From assembly GCA_012103035.1 (NCBI GenBank), contig JAAVLL010000002.1, positions 1,178,001 through 1,242,000 on the forward strand: a stretch of DNA of 64,000 nt, in the 5' to 3' direction. Both the position numbers and the translations under genes were made by a program. The notes beneath the pieces were generated by a model. That model did not search any database and was not told the origin of the DNA. It saw only the letters and a program-made list of their open reading frames with translations. Shown piece after piece: positions 33,882-44,062 of the stretch (the stretch's first letter is position 1; every line of letters begins with the position of its first letter). The DNA comes from Brucella oryzae (GTDB taxonomy: Bacteria; Pseudomonadota; Alphaproteobacteria; Rhizobiales; Rhizobiaceae).

Positions 33882-34382
33882 ATGACTATTCGCCCGATCG
33901 TAACCTATCCGGATAAACGACTGCATGCAGTTGCGGAGCGTGTCACGCTGTTTGATAGTGCCTTGCAGGAACTGGCAAACGATCTTCTTGATACGATGCG
34001 TGCAGCACCCGGTATCGGCATCACCGCACCTCATATAGGTATATCGAAGCGTTTGGTCGTGCTTGAATTATCGGCGCAAACGGGGCCGACATTTTATGTA
34101 AATCCCGTGATTGTTTCCGCCTCAGAAGATAAGATCCGCCATCAGGAGGGCAGCGTCTCGATGCCGGGCGTGGTCGACGATGTCGAGCGTCATGCCCGCA
34201 TTAAAATCCGCTATCAAGACCTCAAGGGCAACGAACAAACCGAGGAATCGGAAGGCTTGCTCGCTGTCTGCCATCAGCACGAAATAGACCAGCTTGACGG
34301 GATTTTCTGGCTTCAGCGTCTTTCGCGATTGCGCCGAGACCGCCTCATCAAGCGCTATGAGAAATCGCAGCGCCAGAGATAA
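33882..34382 (+). CDS. Peptide deformylase-like protein lacking metal ligands
   Basis: Uninterrupted protein of 166 codons with the deformylase fold: TYPDKRLHAVAERV, ALQELANDLLDTMRAAPGIGITAPHIG, FYVNPVI. The three catalytic motifs are altered. GxGxAAxQ reads GIGITAPH, EGCLS reads EGSVS so the metal-binding cysteine is a serine, and HExxH reads HEIDQ so the second histidine is a glutamine. With two of three metal ligands missing, deformylase activity is unlikely in the usual way. It may bind formylated peptides or have another role. It converges on serA with a shared hairpin. Confidence 0.88.
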   Translation: MTIRPIVTYPDKRLHAVAERVTLFDSALQELANDLLDTMRAAPGIGITAPHIGISKRLVVLELSAQTGPTFYVNPVIVSASEDKIRHQEGSVSMPGVVDDVERHARIKIRYQDLKGNEQTEESEGLLAVCHQHEIDQLDGIFWLQRLSRLRRDRLIKRYEKSQRQR

Positions 34383-34392
34383 TTGGCGCTGC
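34367..34392. terminator. Hairpin between convergent deformylase-like gene and serA
   Basis: Perfect 9-bp stem GCAGCGCCA (34367-34375) and TGGCGCTGC (34384-34392) around an 8-base loop containing the plus-strand TAA. It lies 10 bp beyond the serA stop, so it could serve both genes. No T run follows, so strength is uncertain. Confidence 0.5.
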
Positions 34393-34401
34393 GCAATACG
34401 C

Positions 34402-35638
34402 TCAATAGAGTAGACGGGCACGGATAGTGCCGGGAATTTCACGAATGGCCTGCAACACCGTTTCGCTGGCCTCACCGACGCCGTCCGCTTCCATCACAAG
34501 ATAACCCACCTCGCCGTCGGTTTGCAGAAACTGACTGGCGATGTTGATGTTATGCGTCGAAAAACATTCACGAGGCTGTTGAGGATGCCGGGTCGGTTTT
34601 CATGCACGTGCATGAAGCGCGTGCCCGTGGGACGCGGCGGCAGTTGGACTTGCGGGAAGTTCACAGCGCCCAGCGTGGAACCGACATCGGAATATTCGAC
34701 CAGCTTTCTGGTGACTTCCAAACCGATACGTTCCTGTGCTTCTTCCGTCGACCCACCGATATGTGGGGTGAGGATTACATTTTCCAGCCCCTGAATCGGC
34801 GAGATGAACTTGTCATTGTTGGAAGCTGGCTCAACCGGGAACACGTCGATGGCAGCACCTGCAAGATGCCCTTCTTGCAAAACCTTCGCCAGAGCTTCCA
34901 GATCGACAACAGTACCGCGCGCATTGTTGATGAGGAAGGCTCCTTCTTCATCTTGCGCAGTTTCGCTTCGGTGATCAGCTTCGAAGTCGATTTATTTGAC
35001 GGCACGTGCAGGCTGACAACGTCTGAAATCTTCAACAGTTCGTCGAGGCTCACAGTTGGTTTGACATTGCCATATTGCAGCTTGTCGGACGTATCGAAAT
35101 AACGCACGGTCATACCAAGGCTTTCGGCCAGATTACCGACTTGCGAACCGATATTGCCATAACCGATGATACCAAGCGTCTTGCCACGCACTTCACGACT
35201 GCCGGTTGCCGTTTTGTCCCAACCGCCTGCATGTGCGGAGACGGAGCGTGGGAAAATCCGGCGCATCAGCATGATGATTTCGCCAATAACCAGTTCCGCA
35301 ACGGAACGGGTGTTCGAAAATGGTGCATTGAAGACCGGAATGCCGCGCTTGCGTGCAGCTTTCAGCTCAACCTGATTAGTCCCAACCGAGAAGCAACCGA
35401 CTGCGATCAGGCGGTTAGCCGCAGTAAAAATCTCTTCAGTCAGTTGCGTTCGGGAACGAATGCCAACGATATGCGCTGACGAAATCGCTTCAATCAAATC
35501 GGCTTTATCCAGTGCCTTCGGCAGATGCGTGACATTGGTGTAACCGGAAGCTTTGAAGTAATCGACGGCCGTTTGATTGATGCCCTCCAGTAGAAGAACA
35601 TTGATGCGGTCGCGTGCGAGTGAGAGACGTTCAGTCAT
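34402..35638 (-). CDS. serA: D-3-phosphoglycerate dehydrogenase
   Basis: First enzyme of serine synthesis, NAD-dependent, cytosolic. It is about 411 codons, the short E. coli-like form with a C-terminal ACT domain for serine feedback. The Rossmann motif is [13 protein letters not shown], the substrate arginine NNARGTVVD, the glutamate in FPVEPASN, and the catalytic histidine in [11 protein letters not shown] sequence [12 protein letters not shown] and GYLVMEADG follows. Frame changes are near 34945 and 34565. ATG 35638 begins [20 protein letters not shown]. It appears monocistronic. Confidence 0.92.
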
Positions 35639-35892
35639 TTTGGGGATTTCCAGGCTGTAACAGCAGATAGTCGGTTTACGACATGAATGAACGCAAAGCC
35701 GTCGTCAACAGGATGTGTTGAAAGATTTTACCCCAATTGCAGATTCACGGAGAAAGTGAATAGAGCTGCGCCTTTTCAGAAACCCCGGCGGACCTATCTG
35801 ATTACTATGGCAAATAACAAAAGCTTCCATTTGGCTCACCTGCCAACCGAGCCAAAAATGTCCTTAATGACAGCAACCGGAGGAATACCCCG

Positions 35893-36189
35893 ATGAGTGA
35901 AACTATCACCCTCGATACGCATGAAGCCATTCGGGACTGGGTGGCCGCTCGCAACGGAAACCCGGCATTTATCAGCGCTTCCATAGATCCCGATGCTGCG
36001 CCGGTATTACGAATTGTTTTCGAGCCGGAATTCGTTGCCGATGTCGAACGGCCCTTGGATGCAGGCGGACTTGAAGTCGTGGAATGGGAAGACTGGTTTC
36101 GCGTTTTCGACCAGGAAAAACTGGTCATACTGGTAGCTCACTCGAAGCCGGGAAAACTTGATAATTTCTATCAAATCCTCCCGGCCTAA
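35893..36189 (+). CDS. Small conserved-looking protein, function unknown
   Basis: Uninterrupted 98-codon gene with ATG at 35893 and a GGAGG site 11 bases upstream. The product is acidic and soluble, with alternating hydrophobic residues (LRIVFEPEFVADVE, GLEVVEWEDWFRVFDQEKLVILVAH) suggesting a small alpha/beta fold. I do not recognise a family. It stands alone between serA (divergent) and the kinase gene (convergent). Confidence 0.75.
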   Translation: MSETITLDTHEAIRDWVAARNGNPAFISASIDPDAAPVLRIVFEPEFVADVERPLDAGGLEVVEWEDWFRVFDQEKLVILVAHSKPGKLDNFYQILPA

Positions 36190-36221
36190 TTGCTAATCAA
36201 ATAATTACCTTTTGCCGGTCA

Positions 36222-36246
36222 GGGACTGGCTCCAAGCCAGTTTCCC
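36222..36246. terminator. Hairpin between convergent genes
   Basis: CTGGCT (36226-36231) pairs with AGCCAG (36235-36240) over a CCA loop. The stem is extended by GGGA (36222-36225) with TCCC (36243-36246) across a two-T bulge. It lies between the small gene ending at 36189 and the kinase stop at 36257. Confidence 0.5.
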
Positions 36247-36256
36247 TAATCGGCTA

Positions 36257-37962
36257 TCAGTTCTTAAGCTTCTTGCCGATGGTTTCCGCGACCAGCGCCA
36301 GCGAAATGGCCCCGGCATCGGGATGACCGATGCTCTTTTCCGCCAGCGGTCTTGCCCGACCGAGTTTCGGAGCAAGCGGCGCTGTCGCTTCGGCTGCTGC
36401 CTTTGCTGTCTCCGCAGCTTTATTCCAAGCATCGGCCAGAGACTTGCCAGATGCAAATGCGTTTTCGAGCGTTTCCACGAAAGGAACAAACGCATCCACC
36501 AATGTCTTGTCACCGGGTTTTGCCCTACCAAGGCTTGTCACGGCATCAAGCGCGCGCCTACCGCCGCGAACCACTGCACGATCATCAATGTTGCCATTGT
36601 CGGACAGCTCTGCGCTCCATGAGCGCAGCAGAAGTCCCCATAGCGCTCCGGATGTTCCTCCAGCCCGGTCTGCCCAAGCGTCGCCTGCAACAGCCAATAC
36701 GCTTGCGGTCCCCGCCCCGGCCTTGACGGCCTGATCAGCTGCATCTTTTGCAGCCGTAGAGCCACGTCGCATGCCTTGCCCATGATCGCCGTCGCCTGCG
36801 AAGGCATCGATGCGACCCAGTTCTTCTTCGGCCTCGATCAGCACGTCGGCGACGGCGTGCAAAATATCTTGGATGCAAACGCCACCGGCACGTCCGGCCT
36901 CATCGGCCTGAGCAAAATCGGGGGCGGCATCCTCTTTGGCAATGATATCGTCCGCAGGCTCGACCGCAATCGCCTCGCCCCGACGCAGAACGGGGTATCG
37001 CAAGCTGCCGTCCAGTAGCGCTCGAGTTCGTCATCGAGCCAGAGAAGGGTCAGCGAACAACCCTGCATGTCGAGGCTGGTAACAAATTCACCCGCTTCTG
37101 GCGCCACAACATCAAGACCAGCATTCTCCAAAAGCGACGCAATCGCTGTCCACAGGACAAATAGCTCTTCGTATTTGGTTGCTCCAAGACCGTTCAGAAT
37201 AACGCCAACCCGTTGCGTTCCTTTTGGACGCTCCGCCAAAAGCTTCTCCACCAGCAGGCTTGCCAGACCAGAGGCAGGCAAGATCGCCTCTTCCTTGATT
37301 CCTGGTTCGCCATGAATGCCGAGACCAAGCGCCATCTGGCCTTCCGGTACGGTAAAGAGCGGCTGTGGAGCGCCGGGCAAGGTGCAGCCTTTGAAGGCAA
37401 CGCCGAAAGACACGGTGTTGGCATTCGCATGACGTGACAGCCGTTCGACTTCGTCCAGCGACAGACCGGCCTCGGCAGCGGCACCTGCAATCTTGAACAC
37501 AACCAGATCACCAGCAATGCCGCGTCGCTTTTCATGCATATCTGCCGGAGCGCTGGCCACATCGTCTGTTACGGGCACGATACGGACGTCGATACCTTCG
37601 GCACGCAGACGTTCGGCGGCAACACCGAAATTAAGAACGTCTCCGGCGTAATTGCCAAAGCCCAACAGAATACCGCCGCCCTTATGCGCCTGTCGGCAGA
37701 CACGTGCCACCGCTGCCGTGGAAGGTGAAGCAAATACGTCACCAGCAACGGCCGCATCCGCAAGGCCTGGCCCCACATACCCGGCAAATGCCGGGTAATG
37801 ACCCGAGCCGCCTCCAACGACTACAGCGACCTTACCTTGAGGCACCTTGGTGGAACGAACAACGCCGCCACGCACATGGCGAACATAGCGGTTATAGATA
37901 CTGGCGAACCCGGCAAGAGCGGTCGAGGCAAACTCCTCCGGCGCATCGAAAATCGTCGTCAT
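36257..37962 (-). CDS. Dihydroxyacetone kinase family protein (fused DhaK-DhaL domains)
   Basis: ATP-dependent kinase with both domains in one chain, about 567 codons. The DhaK part (residues 1-330) has GGGSGHYPAFAGYVGPG and the substrate-binding histidine in GLGIHGEPGI. The DhaL part (about 350-567) has the magnesium-binding GDGDHGQGM and AGGTSGALWG. One frame change is near 37000. ATG 37962 follows AAGGA. Relatives of this type phosphorylate dihydroxyacetone or erythrulose. As the last gene of the pdxA2-tct operon it probably phosphorylates a three- or four-carbon ketose made by the upstream enzymes; this is inference. Confidence 0.88.
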
Positions 37963-37985
37963 TAAAACAGTCCTTGATCTGGGTC

Positions 37986-38953
37986 TTAGCCGCGAGGCAG
38001 GATGCGGCGCAGATAGTCACGATTTGTAGCCGAAACGGAAAGCCCGTCGCCACCATAATGTTCACATAAAACGGGCTGGCAAATCCGTGATCCAGCGCCA
38101 TTCTGATCGCTGCACGATAATTGATGATCCCGCTTTCGAGGGGAGCAGGATGTGTGACGATGACACCGGAGGCTGGATCTTCTGTACGGGTGTAGTTCTT
38201 GACGTGCCAGAACTTTGCGTAAGGCGCGACCTTCTCCATCATCTGCTGCCAATGCTCGACCGGACGATGCAGACGAATGAGATTGCCCAGATCGGCATTG
38301 ATCCCGACATTATCGAGGCCGACTTCCTCGACAAAACGAACCGAACTGTCCGCAGTACCGAGATAAGTATCCTCATACATTTCAAGCGACAGCTCTATAT
38401 CGAGTTCCTCTGCATGGCGGCCAAGTTCACGAATTCGTTCAACAGCCTTGTTCCAGATAGCAGGATCGTCCGGATTCTTCGCTCCATTAACCGTCCAGAA
38501 CCATAATGCCTGTTTCTGCACGTCTGTCAGCGGTTCGAAAAGCCCGAAGGAAACGCAGCTTGCACCGATTTCCTTTGCCGTGTCGATGACCCTGTGCCCA
38601 TAGGCCAGATATTCGTCTCCATATCGTGCGTCAATCACGCTGCGCCGCGAGGTCGAAATCGCAGGAATAGTGAAGCCGAGCGATTTGACGACCGCCATAA
38701 ATTCACCAAGACGGGCGGGTGACAAATCCGCCAGCCGCAACCAGCTGTCAGTCGGATCGAGTTCGGTAAACCCTGCATCCGCAACGTCGGACAAAGTGCG
38801 AGCCCAATCTTCCGCTGACTGATCCTGCACCGAACTGCCATCCGGCAACATATTGGGATACTGGATCATCGCTGCTGCAATTGGCCAGGTTTCGCGTGTC
38901 CATTTCGAAGTCGTCTGTTTCAACTTACATTCCCGTTCTTTTGCATAATCCAT
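37986..38953 (-). CDS. TIM-barrel sugar (phosphate) isomerase/epimerase-family protein
   Basis: Xylose isomerase-like TIM barrel (AP endonuclease 2 fold), about 322 codons. Metal-ligand segments are ELSLEMYEDT, GINADLGN, FWHVKNYTR and, after a frame change near 38055, YVEHYGGDGL. The N-terminus is uncertain: ATG 38953 or a TTG near 38924. This fold includes hydroxypyruvate isomerases, 3-oxotetronate isomerases, and decarboxylases of branched keto-acids. Its place between a tricarboxylate-type transporter and a ketose kinase points to the middle step of a sugar-acid route. Confidence 0.82.
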
Positions 38954-38958
38954 CGAAA

Positions 38959-40483
38959 TCAGGCCACGTTACCGTTACCGGAGGGAACTTCGGGTTTCCG
39001 GCTACGCAGTTTGCCGATACCCCAGAAGATGGCGGGTGAAACAAGCAGGAAGACGCCAAGCGTCATCAGCGACGCAACCAGGCCATTCGACCAGAATATC
39101 GAAAGCTCACCGCCAGACATCATCATCGACTGACGGAAGGCATCTTCTGCCTTATCGCCCAGAACCATGGCGAGAACCAATGGTGCCAGCGGATAATCAA
39201 GCTTCTTGAAGATATAGCCCAGCACACCAAATGCGATCACCAGCCAGACGTCGGTTATCGAGTTGGCGACCTGATAAGCACCGGAGAAAATGACCGCTAC
39301 GATGATCGGTCCGATAATCGAGAACGGCACGCGCAGGATAGATGCATAGAGCGGCACAGTCGCAATCACCAGAATGACGGCAACGATATTGCCGAGATAC
39401 ATGGATGCTATCAGGCCCCATACGAAATCCGGACGATCCGTGAACAATGTCGGGCCAGGAGTGAGGCCCCAGATCATCAGGCCGCCCATCATGACGGCAG
39501 CGGTAGCCGAACCCGGAACGCCAAGCGCCAGCATGGGGAGAAGCGCGGAGGTGCCAGCAGAGTGGTCTGCAGTTTCCGGAGCAACGATACCACGGGGATC
39601 GCCCTTGCCGAATTTCGATTTATCGCGTGCGGAACGACGAGCCACCCCGTAGCTCATAAAGGATGCAGCAGTTGGCCCTGCTGGCGTTATGCCCATCCAG
39701 ATACCGATAAGCGTGGAGCGCGCAAGTGTGAACCAGTAACGCGGCATTTCCAGTAGTGTGCGCCCGATCTCTCGAGGCGCACCCGTGCCTTGATGCCATC
39801 AAAGCGCAACCCCTCTTCCGTTGTCAGCAACAGTTCACCGATCCCGAACAGGCCCATCACTGCGATCAGAAAGGAAATACCCTTGATGAGTTCCGGTATT
39901 TCGAATGTCAGGCGCAAATTGCCAGAGATCGTGTCCATACCCACCGAAGCGAAGGCAAAACCGATCATCATGGAAACGAGCGTCTTGAAGGGCGATTGAG
40001 CGCCCATGGATATGAAGCTGGCAAAAGCCAGAAAATAAACAGCGAAATATTCTGGCGATGAAAACCGCAGGGCGAAATTGGCAACCCAGCTCGAGAGCAA
40101 AGTAATCATCACCACGCCAGCCAGCGCGCCGATGCCAGCCGAAACGAAAGCAAGGGTCAGGGCGCGGCTCGCATGTCCGTCCTTCGCCATCGGATAACCA
40201 TCGAAAGTGGTGGCAACGGACGAAGGCTCACCTGGAATATTGAACAGAATGGACGTGGTCGATCCGCCGAACAATGCCCCCAATACATACAGGAAAGCAG
40301 AATAATCGCGGAGATAGGGTCCATCGTGAATGTCAGCGGCAAAAGCAGGGAAACGCCGTTAGGCGCCCAATCCCGGCAGGACACCAACCAGAATTCCTAG
40401 CGTCACCCCAGCATCATCAGTAGAACGTGATTGAAACTGAGTATGTGGGCAAAGCCATCCATCAGGAGACTGAAGTTTTCCAT
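38959..40483 (-). CDS. Tripartite tricarboxylate transporter, large membrane subunit TctA-like
   Basis: Large permease of a TctCBA uptake system, about 507 codons with 10-12 hydrophobic segments. MENFSLLMDGFAHILSF starts at ATG 40483 behind GGAGG. Family motifs are PNGVSLLLPLTF, GALFGGSTTSILFNIPGEP, GITPAGPTAASFMSYG and ALGVPGSATAAVMMGGL. Frame changes cluster near 40410, 40370, 40280 and 39745. Such permeases import organic or sugar acids with a membrane potential. It lies 33 bp downstream of tctB. Confidence 0.88.
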
Positions 40484-40516
40484 GTCTTTCCTCCAAAGAC
40501 ATCGGACTTTCCGGTA

Positions 40517-41016
40517 TCAATAAATGCCGAAGAAAGCCTCGACCGGGCCTTTAAGGAGCGGAACCTTGAAGCCGATTTCAAAAATGACGAAAAGAAGAGG
40601 GAAACGGCAATACCAGCTGGCACGGAAGCCCACCACTTGTAGCGTCCCTGAAACATCATCGCTCCAGCGATGTAGAGTGCCGTGCCTACATAAAGTCCGA
40701 GAACCGTCGATATGGTAGCGAAGGCGACCAGCGGTAAGGCGAAACCGAGAACAGGTTTCAGCCGCGGGAGTTCGACGAATATCTCCCCGCTACCGCGGTG
40801 TTTTACAAATGCCACAACGAGATTGACGGCACTTCCGAACATGATCAGCAGCCCGATGTAGAACGGAAAATAACCCGCATCCGGCCCCATTTCCGTCCAG
40901 CCTATACCAGCCTGCTGTGAGCCGTAACAGACCGCCGCCCCCAGCGCGCCCGTCAAAAGAGCGACGCCCGCCTCAACGATGAAACGGGAAACACCGTCTC
41001 CACCTTTCTCACTCAT
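40517..41016 (-). CDS. Tripartite tricarboxylate transporter, small membrane subunit TctB-like
   Basis: Small membrane subunit of about 166 codons with four hydrophobic segments (VEAGVALLTGALGAAVCYGS, FPFYIGLLIMFGSAVNLV, LGFALPLVAFATISTVLGLYVG, WWASVPAGIAVSLFF). ATG 41016 follows GGAG. One frame change near 40595 gives the natural ending LLKGPVEAFFGIY. TctB sequences are poorly conserved, but size, topology and the place between tctC and tctA are decisive. Confidence 0.85.
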
Positions 41017-41078
41017 GGGATGAGCTCCTTCGATGAATGGTGCAGACGCCATTGGCGTCTGCACAAATGCACAAAACG

Positions 41079-42067
41079 TCAGTTGGCGAGCCAGCCTTCA
41101 CGCTTCAACACAGCCGTTACCGCTGTTTCATCGTTCTTGATAAAGGATGAGAGATCATTACCGCTCATATAGGCGGCAGACTGCGAACTATCGGCAAGAT
41201 ACTTCGCCCAATCCGGTGTCTCGGCAACCTTTTAAGTACGCCTGCATAGTAATCGACGACTTCCTGATCGACACCAGCGGGCAGCCATACGGTTCGCGGC
41301 ATCGAGTAATTTTCGATTGCAATCCCTGCTTCCTTGCAGGTAGGGATGTCGCTCCACCCCATATCACCGGAAATCTTGCCGTCACCCTTGAGCTTTTCTC
41401 CCTTGAAGACGCAAAGCGGCTTCACCATGCCTGCCTGCCACTGACCGAGATTCTCGCTCGGATTATTGACATTGGCCGCGATGTGCTCGCCCGCAAGCTG
41501 CACAGCTGCTTCACCACCGCTTTTGAACGGGATATAGCCGAGTTTGGAGCCCGTGGCATCGTTGATCATGGATGTCAGGATCTGATCAACGTCCTTGGAC
41601 TGGCTGCCGCCAACCTTCATGCTCGCGTCGTCCTTGGCCTTGGCGACAAACTCCGCAGCGGTCTTGAAATCGGACTTTCCGTTGACCCAAAGGATGAATT
41701 CGTCCGAGGCAAGCGCTGAAACAGGAACCAAGTCTGCCGACTTATAAGGCACCTTGGCCCGCACCGGTAAGAGATATGCGTTGTTGGTGCCGAAAGCGAG
41801 CTTGTAGGGATCACCCTTGTAGCCGGCAGTATAGACAAAGCCTTCCGCTCCGCCTGCGCTGCCCTTGTTTGTGACGACGATTGGCGCACTCATCAGGTCA
41901 TACTTACCGATGATCGCCTGAATTGTACGCGCGAAAATATCCGTGCCACCACCCGGCCCGGCAGTCACAACAAACTCCACGGGCCGTGTCGGCTCGAATG
42001 CCAGAGCAGATGATGCGATCACTGCCACTCCTGCTGCCAGGCCCGCAATATACAAAGACTTCTTCAT
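41079..42067 (-). CDS. Tripartite tricarboxylate transporter substrate-binding protein TctC/Bug-like
   Basis: Periplasmic receptor of about 329 codons with the signal peptide MKKSLYIAGLAAGVAVIASSALA. The Bug-family pattern is clear: RPVEFVVTAGPGGGTDIFARTIQ, IVVTNKGSAGGAEG, and YIPFKSGGEAAVQLAGEHIAA. One frame change near 41230 restores the C-terminus ending VLKREGWLAN. GGGAGG precedes ATG 42067. Members bind carboxylates such as citrate, aromatic acids or sugar acids. The neighbouring enzymes favour a small hydroxy-acid. Confidence 0.88.
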
Positions 42068-42131
42068 GATCTATCCTCCCAGATGAGCGGCACGGGCCTC
42101 CCCTATGCCGATGGTGTTAAAATGTCGAAAA

Positions 42132-43161
42132 TCAGGCAGCGTCTGAAAGTGTTGCCGCTCTTTTCGCCATTCGTGCCGCGAGCAGGATCGCTTCGCGCGT
42201 GGCCCCACGTCAGCGACACCCTTCCCGGCAATATCGTAGGCAGTACCATGGGCGGGAGTACAAAGCGGGAACGGCAACCCGCCCATCATCGTCACGCCTT
42301 TATCGAAGCCCATCAACTTCATCGCGATCTGACCTTGATCGTGGTACATGGTCAGCACCGCTTGAAAGCCATCTTTCAAAGCACGCAAGAACACTGTATC
42401 AGCCGGCAACGGACCATCGACATCAAACCCCTTAGCTTTTGCTGCCCTTACAGCAGGCTCAATGATGTCGATTTCCTCCATCCCGAAACTGCCTCCATCT
42501 CCGGCATGCGGATTGAGACCGGCCACCGCAATCTTCGGGTTGTCGTATCCCGCATTCTTCAGGCATGTCCAAGCCAGTTCCAGTTCCGCTAGAATTCCTT
42601 CGACGGTCAGGGTTGAGGCCACATCCTTGAGTGGAATATGCGACGTCACACGCGCGTTCCAGACTCTCTCCAAAACGTTGAACTCACGAACCTTGCCCGT
42701 AAAGCTCAGCACGTCGGCAACAAAGCGAATTTCGTCGTCGTAACCGGGATAAGCAAACCGCATGGCTTGTTTGTTGAACGGCGTAAAGCAAACAGCCTGC
42801 GCATGTCCAGCATCGGCAAATTTCAATGCAGTGCGAAAATTATGGGTTGCGAAAGTTCCACCGATCAGCGTGGCTTCACCACGCACAACATCTTTCGGAT
42901 CGAGGTTCTTCAAGTCAACGAAAACGTGTTTACCGACCGGCATGTTCGGCGCGTTTTCGATACTGGCATCCTGCAGTTCCAGTTCGACACCCGCGATACG
43001 TGCACCATCGTCCAGAATGCGACGATCACCAAAGACGATGAGATGCGCTTCTTCTTTGACATCCGGCAAAGCGAGCAGATGCGCTGTCAGCTCGGGACTG
43101 ACACCGGCTGGATCCCCATTGCAAGCGCAATCACGCTCGGTTCAGCGCCAGTAACGGTCAT
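42132..43161 (-). CDS. PdxA-family dehydrogenase, PdxA2 type
   Basis: NAD-dependent 4-phospho-hydroxyacid dehydrogenase/decarboxylase family, about 342 codons. It has GIPAGVSPEL after one base added near 43110, then TSHIPLKDV, GLNPHAGDGG and VLTMYHDQGQIAMK, the metal-binding histidines. A second frame change near 42190 gives the ending AKRAATLSDAA. Its location in a catabolic operon rather than with biosynthetic genes supports the PdxA2 role known in threonate/erythronate breakdown, where a 4-phospho-tetronate is oxidised and decarboxylated to dihydroxyacetone phosphate. First gene of the operon. Confidence 0.87.
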
Positions 43162-43176
43162 TAGCATCCTCCTCAT

Positions 43177-43245
43177 CTGCATTCTGTATGCAGTATACAT
43201 ATGACAGCCCCTGCCCCACGCAAGCATTTTGTATTCTGTATGCAG
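43177..43245. promoter_or_regulatory. Repeated GntR-type operators between pdxA2 and GntR gene
   Basis: ATTCTGTATGCAG occurs at 43181-43193 and 43233-43245, 52 bp apart (about five turns). The first copy is part of two overlapping inverted repeats: CTGCAT-N5-ATGCAG (43177-43193) and TGTAT-N5-ATACA (43185-43199). The second of these resembles TGTATACA-type sites bound by FCD GntR proteins. Both lie in the 174-bp divergent intergenic region. Confidence 0.7.
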
Positions 43246-43335
43246 CATTTTATATTGACGGTCGGGAGCAGCCCAGCCATCCTCACCTCAAATAATGAGG
43301 TGAGGATTCGAGCCCACTCTTTGAGAAAAAGGTCG

Positions 43336-44018
43336 ATGGACGAAATTCAGAAAATCGAACAAGCCGACAACGGCTCACAAGCATTCCGCCGCACTGCTTT
43401 GCATGATATGCTTGTTAATCATCTGCGCGACATGATTATCGAAGGGCAATTGGAACCCGGTACGCGTCTGCATGAAGGCCAGCTCGGTGAGCAACTCGGC
43501 GTGTCACGAACGCCGTTGCGCGAGGCTATCAAATATTTGGCAAGCGAAGGTCTGGTCGAGCTTGTTCCAAGCCGCGGTGCCGTTGTTAAGCGTTTTAGTC
43601 CAGCCGACGTAAAGGACATGCTCACTGTTCTGCGCACTTTGGAAGAGCTTGCTGGGAAGCTCGCCTGCGAGCTTGCGACCGGCAAGGAAATTGCCGAGAT
43701 TAGGGCGCTGCACGATGAAATGATCAAGCGCTATAAGCATTCTGACCGCCTGCAATATTACAAACTCAACCAGCAGATTCATCTGGCTATCGTTCGTCTC
43801 GCCAAAACCCCACGCTGGCGGACATTCACCAGATGCTCCAGACACGGTTGAAGCGCATCCGCTTTGTAGGGCATGAAGGTGCGGAGAAATGGGCGGCGGC
43901 TGTAGCCGAGCACGAAGAGATGATTAAGGCCCTGGAAGCCCGTGACGCAACCCGGCTTTCCGAAGTGCTGGGGCGCCATTTGACCAAAGCATGGGAACGC
44001 GTACGCGACACGATGTAA
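43336..44018 (+). CDS. GntR regulator (FCD type) of the pdxA2-tct operon
   Basis: Repressor of about 227 codons. The winged helix reads GTRLHEGQLGEQLGVSRTPLREAIKYLASEGLVELVPSRGAVV, followed by an FCD domain with LRTLEELAGKLACELA, NQQIHLAIVRLA and HEEMIKALEARDATRLSEVLGRHL. One frame change lies near 43805. ATG 43336 follows AAAAAGG. It is divergent from pdxA2 with clear operators between, so it likely controls the six-gene operon and itself. IS66 inserted 36 bp after its stop. Confidence 0.86.
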
Positions 44019-44062
44019 GGGCACCGAACGTTTTATTTTGTCTATTTTCCCAGTGTAAGCGG

